Assembly (NCBI GenBank): GCA_011051475.1
Contig: DRLE01000058.1
Location: 1-14,188, forward strand
Length of the DNA: 14,188 bases
DNA from: Gammaproteobacteria bacterium
GTDB taxonomy: Bacteria > Pseudomonadota > Gammaproteobacteria > SZUA-229
Reading direction: 5' to 3'
The translations under genes were made by a program, and so were the position numbers. The notes under the pieces were generated by a model. It did not search any database. It saw nothing but the letters and a program-made list of their open reading frames with translations, and had not been told where the DNA came from. Positions 5,015 through 11,657 of this stretch are shown here, piece after piece. Every line of letters starts with the position of its first letter. The first letter of the stretch is position 1.

Positions 5015-7558
5015 GTGAGCAAAATGAACGAAAACACCAACGATAAAATAAGCCAGTATGACAAGCTGGTCGTCGATATCCGCAACAATATCAGCACCCG
5101 CCTCGCCGACCTTATGTCAAAACTGCTGAACTCAGCGCAGGACAAGCTGTTCACCCTGTCGGACGAAGCTGACAATAACGAAGATCAGACCCGCTATTTC
5201 GAGTTGATGAACCAGGTGCGAAACCTGAAATCCGAAATAGCCGACACCTTCAATGCCCGCATCAAGGACTACCTCGTGCCTAAAAAGGACTTCGAGGAAA
5301 AAATGGCACAGCAGAAAAAAGAAATCGAGGAAGAAGAACTCAGCCTGGTCGATCCGGATGAAATGGAAGGCCTGGTACTGGTGAAAGGTATCGGTGAGCG
5401 GGCCGCGGCCCGTTACCGAGAGCAGCTCTCCCACCTGGAAGCGCGCTTTGAGCACCTGGCCCTGAAGACCGATACGGTATTCAAGGAAGACGCCCTTAAA
5501 CCCACCAATTTCTGCCAGGCCTTCGATGACGCCCTGGCCGACCATTTTGATACAACCAATAAAAAACTGCTTTTCCAGATGTTCGATGCCGAGGTCGCCA
5601 ACAAGCTGGATGCCCTGTACGACTCCATCAATAACCGCCTGATAGACGCCGATATCCTGCCGCAGATCAAGCTCAGCATGGCCGGAAAATCCGCATCACG
5701 TCCATCACGCGCACGCCCGACACCCGCTCCCGAAACGCCCGATGCTGCGCAGGAAGGCGGTGATGCCGGCTACCAGGGTGGCGACTATGGCGGCGGCCCT
5801 GCCGGCGGTCCGGCTGGCGGCGCACCCGGTGGACCAGCAGGTGCTGGCGCGCCCGGCAGCGGACCGGCCGGTGGCGCCAATATTAGCGGCTTTGCCATGA
5901 CAGCCCCCCCGGGTGGCGGTTACCGCGGCGCAAATTATGCAACCCAGGGTGCACCCGGCACACCCCCGGCCGGCGGACCGGAAGGGGCGGCGGGTAACGC
6001 CGCCGCTGGCGACGCAGCAGGCGGTGCACCCGGCATGTCCCCCGGTGGTATGCTCGCAGGCGCGCCCGGCCAACAGGGCGGCGGCGCGCCTGCGGGCAGC
6101 AACAGCATGTTCTCTCCCGCCGATGCCGAGGGCGGTGATGCCACCGAGTATCACCATTACACCGCGGGTCTGCCGGCAGGTCAGGTTGGCCGTGTCCTGA
6201 GCAATTACATCGGCGCGCCTTTCACGCCCGAAGCCAGGGACAAAAGCTCGGAAACCTACGGCGAGTTTTTCCCTGCGAGCACACCGCAGTATTTCGGTCA
6301 CCAGGAAATCCTGCAGGCATTAAGCGGCGTGCAGAGCATGCCGCAGTTCAGCCAGCCTGAACAGGCGGAATTCGACAGCGAAGCCATCAAGAAAGCGGTT
6401 CTGGAAGAAATCGCCAAAACCTCCGGCGGCGCGGTTACCAAGCGCATCAACCAGATCGCCGAAAAGACCATCGATTTCATCGAGCTGATTTTTGATGCCA
6501 TTATTGAAGACGAGGACATTTCCGACACCATCAAGACCCTGCTGCTGCGTCTGCAGATCCCGATTATCAAGGCCTCCATGTCCGACCAGGAATTTTTCAT
6601 CTATGATGATCATCCCGCCCGCGTTCTGCTGGACACCATTGCCGAGGTCGGCGTCGGCATTACCGACCATACCGATGAAATGTATACCCATCTGGACAAG
6701 ATCGTCAGCGGTATTCTCGGCGAATTCGATCTGACCACAGAAACCTTCCAGACGGCTCTGGACAAACTGCATGAAATTATCGAAGAACAGGAAGCCATCG
6801 CGCGCGCCAGGGAAGAAGAAGAGCAGCAACAACTGCTGCGCAAGCATGCGCGCGCCACGGTACTCAAGGCCCTGCGCAAGGTTACATCCGGCAAGACCCT
6901 GCCGGAGGCTGTGCACCCGCTTATTCTCAAGCGCTGGCCGACCCTGATGTTCAACCACTACCTGCAACATGGCAAGGAGAACAACGGCTGGGTCAATATG
7001 GTGCTGACCCTGCACAATATTGTGGACAGCGTACAGCCCATTTCCACGCCGGAACAGCTGGCCAAACGCGAGGCCGACAAGGAGGCACTGTTCGAGCAGA
7101 CCGAGGAATACCTGAACAGCGTCAGCCGTTCGAAAAAAGACGTGCGCCAGGTGATGCAGGATTTCCGCGACACCGTGGAAGATATGATTGCCGATGCCAA
7201 TTTCAGGGAAGAAGACGTTGCCACCGCCAGGCAGGTGGTCGCCGAATCACCACCGGAAGAAACTCCTCCGGTCATCGAGGAAGAGCCCGAGGAAAAGGCC
7301 GATATACCGCCCAATGTTATGCCGGGCATGTGGTTCCAGGTTTACATGGGCGAAGACCAGCCACCTCGGCGTTGCAAACTGTCAGTCATTATCGTGGAAG
7401 ACGCCAATCTTATGTTCGTCAATCACAAGGGTGAGCTGGTGGTCGAAAAATCCTTTGACGAATTTGAAGAGGAACTGGCCAGCGAAAAGAGCAAGGCCAT
7501 CATGGGTCACTCGGCCTTTGACTATGCCTTCAAGACGGTTATTAATCGCCTGAACTAG
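5015..7558 (+). CDS. DUF1631-family protein with a long Gly/Ala/Pro-rich linker
   Basis: An 847-codon protein of unassigned biochemical function. Three parts are visible: a charged helical N-terminal region (1-225), a low-complexity linker (about 226-375) dominated by GGPAGG- and GAPG-like units, and a large helical region (about 430-745) with the DUF1631 hallmark FFIYDDHPARVLLDTIAEVG (527-546). A heptad-like charged stretch (580-610) and an acidic ESPPEETPPVIEEEPEE hinge lead to a compact beta-rich C-terminus (765-847) that resembles the PilZ-like end of DUF1631 proteins; the c-di-GMP-binding RxxxR/DxSxxG motifs are not visible. There is no signal peptide or membrane segment, so it is cytosolic. 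Start is uncertain: GTG at 5015 or ATG at 5024, both with weak ribosome-binding sites. It is divergent from the degenerate-GGDEF regulator, suggesting linked regulation. A hairpin begins in its stop codon. Confidence 0.82.
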   Translation: MSKMNENTNDKISQYDKLVVDIRNNISTRLADLMSKLLNSAQDKLFTLSDEADNNEDQTRYFELMNQVRNLKSEIADTFNARIKDYLVPKKDFEEKMAQQKKEIEEEELSLVDPDEMEGLVLVKGIGERAAARYREQLSHLEARFEHLALKTDTVFKEDALKPTNFCQAFDDALADHFDTTNKKLLFQMFDAEVANKLDALYDSINNRLIDADILPQIKLSMAGKSASRPSRARPTPAPETPDAAQEGGDAGYQGGDYGGGPAGGPAGGAPGGPAGAGAPGSGPAGGANISGFAMTAPPGGGYRGANYATQGAPGTPPAGGPEGAAGNAAAGDAAGGAPGMSPGGMLAGAPGQQGGGAPAGSNSMFSPADAEGGDATEYHHYTAGLPAGQVGRVLSNYIGAPFTPEARDKSSETYGEFFPASTPQYFGHQEILQALSGVQSMPQFSQPEQAEFDSEAIKKAVLEEIAKTSGGAVTKRINQIAEKTIDFIELIFDAIIEDEDISDTIKTLLLRLQIPIIKASMSDQEFFIYDDHPARVLLDTIAEVGVGITDHTDEMYTHLDKIVSGILGEFDLTTETFQTALDKLHEIIEEQEAIARAREEEEQQQLLRKHARATVLKALRKVTSGKTLPEAVHPLILKRWPTLMFNHYLQHGKENNGWVNMVLTLHNIVDSVQPISTPEQLAKREADKEALFEQTEEYLNSVSRSKKDVRQVMQDFRDTVEDMIADANFREEDVATARQVVAESPPEETPPVIEEEPEEKADIPPNVMPGMWFQVYMGEDQPPRRCKLSVIIVEDANLMFVNHKGELVVEKSFDEFEEELASEKSKAIMGHSAFDYAFKTVINRLN

Positions 7559-7587
7559 GGCCTGTTAACACTACATCAACAGGCCCT
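7557..7587 (+). terminator. Hairpin at the end of the DUF1631 gene
   Basis: Arms 7557-7566 (AGGGCCTGTT) and 7578-7587 are perfectly complementary over 10 bases with an 11-base loop. The hairpin begins inside the TAG stop codon. It is not followed by a T-run, so it may be a weak or Rho-assisted terminator or an RNA-stabilising hairpin rather than a classical intrinsic terminator. Confidence 0.5.
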
Positions 7588-7658
7588 GGCCCCTATATTC
7601 TGTAAAAGCCTTTTTGCCGCGAAGAACGCAAAAGGCGCGAAGAAAGCTTTTCTTTCAT

Positions 7659-7733
7659 GTTATTGCGAGCGGCAGCGAAGCGATCAGGTATTGACCATCC
7701 TGGCCAGATTGCTTCGCTGCCGCTCGCAATGAC
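7659..7733. repeat. 75-bp palindromic repeat, copy B
   Basis: Left arm 7659-7685 and right arm 7707-7733 are complementary over 27 bases with two differences, both of which allow G:U pairing. The loop is 21 bases, exactly as in copy A at 542-616. The arm core here is GCGAGCGGCAGCGAAGC where copy A has GCGAGCGTAGCGAAGC. Matching size and arm sequence support a dispersed mobile or once-mobile element. Confidence 0.8.
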
Positions 7734-7750
7734 AGAAAAATAATACTTAT

Positions 7751-7948
7751 GGAACCTCTGATTAATGTCATTTTGAGCGCAGCGTAGCGAAGTCGATATG
7801 TCCATGGATGGACGGTATTAGGGTAACGCAGGAGCAGTTACCGAAAAATCTTGTGCTCCGTAACTCATTGATCGCACAGTGGTAAAAGATCCTTCGACTT
7901 CGCTTCGCTGCGCTCAGGATGACAAAATCGTTATTAATCAAAGGTTCC
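7751..7948. mobile_element. 198-bp MITE-like element with 16-bp terminal inverted repeats
   Basis: Termini 7751-7766 (GGAACCTCTGATTAAT) and 7933-7948 are complementary with one mismatch. Directly inside are 30-base arms, 7767-7796 and 7894-7923, which are complementary with few mismatches and contain a GTCAT..TGAGCGCAGCG core. The interior has the palindrome GTCCATGGATGGAC (7800-7813) and further small stems. There is no coding capacity. No clear target-site duplication is visible (TTAT on the left, TTTT on the right), and no matching transposase gene is present, so the family is not assigned. Confidence 0.55.
7799..7833. repeat. Short hairpin plus AACGCAGGA module, copy 2
   Basis: The hairpin TGTCCAT-GG-ATGGAC (7799-7813) is followed after 11 bases by AACGCAGGA (7825-7833). 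It parallels 654-687, with a compensated C/G swap in the stem. It sits inside the MITE-like element. Confidence 0.5.
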
Positions 7949-8002
7949 TTTTGCGTTCTTCGCTGCCAGATCATCCGTTTTCAGGGCAGCGATCTATATT
8001 AA

Positions 8003-9292
8003 TCACAGAATATAACCACGTTCATCGTGCTGGTTGATATCCAGACCCTCGGTTTCCTCTTCTTCGGTAACACGCAGGCCAAGCACCATGTCCACCAGCT
8101 TCAGGATCACATAACTGGCGACCCCGGTGTATATGGCTGTGGCCAGCACACCGGTCAGCTGTACACCCATCTGAGAACCCATGGTCATGCCTTCGGCAAA
8201 TCCGGCGCCACCCAGTCCGGCGGAAACAAATACCGCCGCCAGCAGTGTGCCGAGTATGCCGCCGACACCATGTACAGGGAATACGTCCAGGGAATCATCG
8301 ATTTTCAGTTTCAGCTTGATAAAGGACGTGGCATAGAAACAGATAATGCCGGCGCTGATACCGATTACCAGCGCACCCATCGGTCCCACATAGCCCGATG
8401 CCGGAGTAATCGTACCCAGGCCGGCCACCATGCCGGTAACCGTACCCAGGGCACTGGCCTTGCCGTACTTGATCCATTCCAGCACCGCCCAGGTAAAGGC
8501 GCCACAGGCCGCGCTGACGTGGGTAACCAGCATGGCCATGCCGGCATCACCGTTCGCGGCCAGAGCGCTACCGCCATTGAAGCCGAACCAGCCGACCCAG
8601 AGCATGCCCGCGCCGGTCACCGTCATGGTCATATTGTGCGGCATCATTGGCGCAGTGGAAAAACCGTTGCGGTTACCCAGCACTATCGCCGATACCAGGG
8701 CGGCAACACCGGCGGTTATATGCACCACGGTGCCACCGGCAAAGTCCAGCAGGCCCTTGTCGGCCAGCCAGCCGCCACCCCAGACCCAGTGACAAACCGG
8801 GAAATAGACCACGCTGGTCCAGAGTACGCTGAACAGCAGCATGGAAGAAAATTTCATGCGCTCGGCAAAACCGCCGACGACCAGTGCCGGGGTGATAATG
8901 GCAAAGGTCATCTGGAACATAACAAATACGGTCTCAGGCAGGGTGCCACTCAGGGAATCGCGCGTCACATTGGCGAGAAAGGCATTGTCCAGTCCGCCCC
9001 AGAAGGCATTCATACTGCCGCCATCGCCAAAGGCCACGCTGTAACCGAACATCACCCATAAAATCGTTACCACGCAGGCAATGACAAAGCACTGCACCAG
9101 TACCGACAGCACGTTTTTCGCTCGCACCAGACCGCCATAGAACAGCGCCAGACCCGGCAGGGTCATAAACAGTACCAGCGCGGTAGAAGTCAGTATCCAC
9201 GCCGTATCCCCGGTATCCATTCCATCCGCATGTGCCAGAACAGGCAGCAGCAATATCATTAATCCAGTCAGCAATCTATTGATTTTTATCAT
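8003..9292 (-). CDS. amtB: Ammonium transporter AmtB type, with Sec signal peptide
   Basis: A 429-residue inner-membrane Amt/Mep/Rh channel that conducts ammonium into the cell. A signal peptide with cleavage predicted after AHA (residue 23 begins the mature part) resembles that of E. coli AmtB. Pore landmarks include the phenylalanine region FVMFQMTFA (123-131), HWVWGGGW (168-175), WFGFNGGSAL (235-244) and the twin histidines H191 (VVHITAG) and H341 (PVHGVGG). The cytosolic tail RVTEEEETEGLDINQHDERGY is the P-II-contact region. It is downstream of and probably cotranscribed with the P-II gene at 9389-9727; the 96-bp gap holds a short dispersed repeat. P-II binding to this tail normally blocks the channel when nitrogen is sufficient. 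It differs clearly from the second Amt at 9955-11205. Confidence 0.95.
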   Translation of the reverse strand: MIKINRLLTGLMILLLPVLAHADGMDTGDTAWILTSTALVLFMTLPGLALFYGGLVRAKNVLSVLVQCFVIACVVTILWVMFGYSVAFGDGGSMNAFWGGLDNAFLANVTRDSLSGTLPETVFVMFQMTFAIITPALVVGGFAERMKFSSMLLFSVLWTSVVYFPVCHWVWGGGWLADKGLLDFAGGTVVHITAGVAALVSAIVLGNRNGFSTAPMMPHNMTMTVTGAGMLWVGWFGFNGGSALAANGDAGMAMLVTHVSAACGAFTWAVLEWIKYGKASALGTVTGMVAGLGTITPASGYVGPMGALVIGISAGIICFYATSFIKLKLKIDDSLDVFPVHGVGGILGTLLAAVFVSAGLGGAGFAEGMTMGSQMGVQLTGVLATAIYTGVASYVILKLVDMVLGLRVTEEEETEGLDINQHDERGYIL

Positions 9293-9351
9293 TATTTATC
9301 ACCATTGACAGCGCTTTGACGGAGCACCACAAAGCAGAACGCCAACGCACT

Positions 9352-9378
9352 GTTCACTATTACTATTCGTTATTCACT
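9352..9378. repeat. Dispersed short repeat (ATTCACTATTC type), copy 2
   Basis: A 27-base sequence ending in ACTATTCGTTATTCACT, nearly identical to 3153-3180 apart from one short deletion. It lies directly downstream of the P-II stop codon, in the same orientation relative to the adjacent gene as copy 1. Confidence 0.6.
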
Positions 9379-9388
9379 GTGCGCCGCA

Positions 9389-9727
9389 CTACAGCGCTTC
9401 GCTTCCGGTCTCGCCGGTACGGATGCGCACCGCCTGCTCGACATTGAGTACAAAGATCTTGCCATCGCCAATCTTGCCGGTACTGGCTGCCTTGCTGATC
9501 GCATCGATTACCTTGTCAACAGCCTCATCATCTACCACGGCTTCAATCTTGACTTTGGGAAGAAAATCAACAACATACTCAGCGCCGCGATACAGCTCCG
9601 TGTGCCCTTTCTGACGCCCGAAGCCCTTGACCTCGGATACCGTAATGCCCGTCACCCCGATTTCGGACAGCGCCTCGCGCACATCATCGAGCTTGAAGGG
9701 CTTGATAATAGCCTTGATAAGTTTCAT
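9389..9727 (-). CDS. glnK: P-II nitrogen regulatory protein (GlnK type), downstream copy
   Basis: A 112-residue P-II protein, the trimeric sensor of 2-oxoglutarate, ATP/ADP and glutamine. Landmarks are KPFKLDDVREAL, the T-loop KGFGRQKGHTELYRGAEY with Y51 as the conserved uridylylation site, and TGKIGDGKIFV (B-loop). A strong ribosome-binding site, GCAGGAG, precedes the ATG. Pairing with amtB directly downstream indicates the GlnK role: plugging the transporter when unmodified. About 82% identical by hand count to the other P-II (11237-11575). The upstream gap (9728-9897) has no sigma-54 motif that I can find, and its promoter is unclear. Whether glnB or glnK is the proper name cannot be settled by sequence alone. 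Confidence 0.95.
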   Translation of the reverse strand: MKLIKAIIKPFKLDDVREALSEIGVTGITVSEVKGFGRQKGHTELYRGAEYVVDFLPKVKIEAVVDDEAVDKVIDAISKAASTGKIGDGKIFVLNVEQAVRIRTGETGSEAL

Positions 9728-9897
9728 TTTGACTCCTGCATTCTGATTATTGTTTGCTTATGAATGGTTTGGGAGGTCTTTTTACCACAACTTCGGGACG
9801 GTTGGTATTTTTATGTCTCCACCCCGAGGAGGCATTATGGACGGCTCAGCGTATTCAGGAGGGTTCTGGCTCAGCTGGCCAAGAAAATATCACGGAC

Positions 9898-9932
9898 AAA
9901 AAAAGGGGCCACGCACCAGAGGTGCGCGGCCC
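9898..9932 (-). terminator. Rho-independent terminator after the upstream Amt gene
   Basis: On the minus strand a GC-rich hairpin (arms 9921-9932 and 9906-9917, one mismatch, 3-base loop) is followed by an uninterrupted run of seven Ts (plus-strand A-run 9898-9904). It lies 22 bp beyond the stop of the Amt at 9955 and separates the two P-II/Amt transcription units. Confidence 0.9.
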
Positions 9933-9954
9933 ACAAATACCAACAGGAGTCTTT

Positions 9955-11205
9955 TTATTTGTTGGTAAACTCGGGGTAGGCTTCCATACCGCACTCGCCG
10001 ATATCCACACCTTCGTACTCTTCTTCTTCAGAGACGCGGATGCCCATAATGGCCTTGAGCGCGAACCAGACAATGAAGCTGGCAATGAAAGTCCAGGCAA
10101 AGATTACGACCAGGCCGTAGATCTGCGAACCGAAAGAGGCATCACCGTTGGTCAGTGGCACGGCCAGCAGGCCCCACATACCAACCACACCATGAACGGA
10201 AATCGCACCAACCGGATCATCGATTCTGATCTTGTCCATAAACACGATGGCAAAGACAACCAGTACACCACCAGCCATGCCGATCAGTGTGGCAACGCCA
10301 GGTGTCGGGGTCAGCGGCTCGGCGGTAATGGCCACCAGGCCGGCCAGCGCGCCATTGAGCGCCATGGTCAGGTCAGCCTTGCCGAACAGCAGGCGGGCAG
10401 TGATCAGTGCAGCTACAACACCACCGGCAGCAGCAGCATTGGTATTGACGAATACCATGGCAACGGCATTGGCTTCTTCAACGTTGGAAACCTTCAGCTC
10501 TGAACCACCGTTGAAACCGAACCAGCCCAGCCACAGGATAAAGGTACCGAGTGTGGCCAGCGGCAGGTTGGCGCCCGGAATCGGATGCACTTCACCGTTA
10601 GGACCGTATTTGCCCTTGCGAGCGCCCAGCAGAAGCACACCGGCCAGCGCAGCGGTCGCACCGCAAAGGTGTACAACACCGGAACCGGCGAAATCACTGA
10701 AGCCGGCAGCATCGAGGAAACCACCGCCCCATTTCCAGTAACCCTGCAGCGGGTAGATGAAACCGGTCATGACAACAGAGAACACCAGGAAGCTCCAGAG
10801 CTTCATACGTTCGGCAACGGCGCCGGAAACGATGGACATGGCTGTTGCCACGAATACCACCTGGAAGAAGAAATCAGACAGGTTTGAGTAGTAGGGCGCA
10901 TCGTCACCACCGGCCAGTACATCAGCCGTGGCATTATCGCCACCCAGGAAGAATGAAATACCAGGCCAGTAGGCACTGACAGCAGAATCACCCGGATACA
11001 TGATGTTGTAACCAACGATCATGTACATAATACAGGCCACTGCAAACAGGGCAATATTCTTGGTCAGGATTTCCGCGGTGTTCTTGGAACGCACCAGGCC
11101 GGCTTCCAGCATGGCGAAACCGGCGGCCATCCACATCACGAATGCCCCCATAATTAAGAAATAAAATGTATCCAGCGCGTAGCTGAGTTCTGTTACTTGA
11201 TCCAC
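9955..11205 (-). CDS. amt: Ammonium transporter, second type, without cleaved signal peptide
   Basis: A 416-residue Amt/Mep/Rh membrane channel. It lacks the signal peptide of the downstream AmtB; its N-terminus MDQVTELSYALDTFYFLIMG leads straight into the first helix. Pore residues are conserved: FFFQVVFVATA (112-122), YWKWGGGF (156-163), WFGFNGGSEL (228-237) and the twin histidines H179 (VVHLCGA) and H338 (SVHGVVG). The tail GIRVSEEEEYEGVDIGECGMEAYPEF is the family's P-II-contact region. It sits 31 bp downstream of a P-II gene and ends at a strong terminator, so the two are almost certainly cotranscribed. Sequence differs markedly from the other Amt, suggesting a separate subfamily with possibly different affinity or regulation. 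Confidence 0.95.
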   Translation of the reverse strand: MDQVTELSYALDTFYFLIMGAFVMWMAAGFAMLEAGLVRSKNTAEILTKNIALFAVACIMYMIVGYNIMYPGDSAVSAYWPGISFFLGGDNATADVLAGGDDAPYYSNLSDFFFQVVFVATAMSIVSGAVAERMKLWSFLVFSVVMTGFIYPLQGYWKWGGGFLDAAGFSDFAGSGVVHLCGATAALAGVLLLGARKGKYGPNGEVHPIPGANLPLATLGTFILWLGWFGFNGGSELKVSNVEEANAVAMVFVNTNAAAAGGVVAALITARLLFGKADLTMALNGALAGLVAITAEPLTPTPGVATLIGMAGGVLVVFAIVFMDKIRIDDPVGAISVHGVVGMWGLLAVPLTNGDASFGSQIYGLVVIFAWTFIASFIVWFALKAIMGIRVSEEEEYEGVDIGECGMEAYPEFTNK

Positions 11206-11236
11206 AATGTGGTCCTCCAGATTCTGTTAAGGGCGA

Positions 11237-11575
11237 TCAAAGCGCTTCAGCGCCGGTTTCGCCAGTACGAATACGAACAACTTCTTCAACGTTTGAAACG
11301 AAGATTTTGCCGTCGCCAATCTTGCCGGTATTCGCTGCATTACGGATCGCATCGATCACTTTTTCGGCGATATCAGCGCCAACAGCGATTTCGACTTTTA
11401 CTTTCGGCAGAAAATCAACAACATACTCAGCGCCACGGTACAGCTCGGTGTGTCCTTTCTGACGACCAAAACCCTTTACTTCCGTTACCGTAATACCCTG
11501 TACACCGATCTCGGACAGCGCTTCACGCACATCGTCGAGCTTGAAGGGTTTAATGATTGCAGTAATCATTTTCAT
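11237..11575 (-). CDS. glnK: P-II nitrogen regulatory protein, upstream copy
   Basis: Start chosen at 11575 (112 residues, beginning MKMITAIIKPFK). The longer frame to 11614 adds 13 residues not seen in P-II proteins, and GAGGAG stands at a proper distance before the 11575 ATG. The T-loop GFGRQKGHTELYRGAEY with Y51 and the TGKIGDGKIFV loop are intact, so uridylylation and effector binding are expected. It precedes the second Amt by 31 bp and follows the TorF-like porin by 82 bp on the same strand. Likely expressed under nitrogen limitation from the sigma-54 promoter upstream of the porin, by read-through of the intergenic hairpins. It differs from the downstream P-II mainly in the 61-90 region. 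Confidence 0.95.
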   Translation of the reverse strand: MKMITAIIKPFKLDDVREALSEIGVQGITVTEVKGFGRQKGHTELYRGAEYVVDFLPKVKVEIAVGADIAEKVIDAIRNAANTGKIGDGKIFVSNVEEVVRIRTGETGAEAL

Positions 11576-11596
11576 AATTGTCACTCCTCGGAATGA

Positions 11597-11639
11597 GCCC
11601 ACCCTCATGATCAAGGGTGGGCGAAACCTTAAATGGTTT
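11597..11639 (-). other. Two adjacent hairpins between porin and P-II genes
   Basis: A perfect 9-bp stem, GCCCACCCT/AGGGTGGGC (11597-11605 and 11614-11622), and an AT-rich 5-bp stem, AAACC/GGTTT (11624-11628 and 11635-11639), occupy the 82-bp gap. On the minus strand no T-run follows the strong stem, so this is not a standard intrinsic terminator. It may set the porin to P-II expression ratio by partial termination or mRNA processing. Confidence 0.5.
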
Positions 11640-11657
11640 AATTAAAGCTCTGATCTC

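Larger units (their letters stand above)
7616..7966. repeat. Large inverted-repeat-bounded intergenic block between DUF1631 and amtB
   Basis: No gene is found in 7559-8002. Arms 7616-7635 (GCCGCGAAGAACGCAAAAGG) and 7947-7966 are complementary with one mismatch. They enclose a 75-bp palindrome (7659-7733) and a 198-bp MITE-like element (7751-7948). The right outer arm shares two bases with the terminal repeat of the MITE-like element. The layout is analogous to the nested block at 391-725. Confidence 0.72.

Noticed and set aside
5705..6301. Minus-strand open frame opposite the DUF1631 linker
   Set aside because: It arises from GC-rich low-complexity DNA; the Cys/Ala/Gly-rich translation shows no recognisable domain, whereas the plus frame is continuous with conserved regions.
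7751..7948. Intact insertion sequence
   Set aside because: The element is only 198 bp, has no transposase frame and no clear target-site duplication; only a MITE-like call is supported.
8027..9061. Plus-strand open frame of 344 codons opposite amtB
   Set aside because: It lies antisense to a clear AmtB gene, encodes a His/Gly/Gln-rich composition without family motifs, and is explained by codon bias of the real gene.
9913..9925. GCACC/GGTGC pair as an NtrC site in front of the downstream P-II gene
   Set aside because: The halves are separated by three bases rather than five and belong to the stem of a terminator hairpin.
9754..10503. Plus-strand open frame of 249 codons through the terminator and the Amt 3' end
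   Set aside because: It crosses a strong terminator and is antisense to the conserved Amt C-terminal region; no domain is recognisable.
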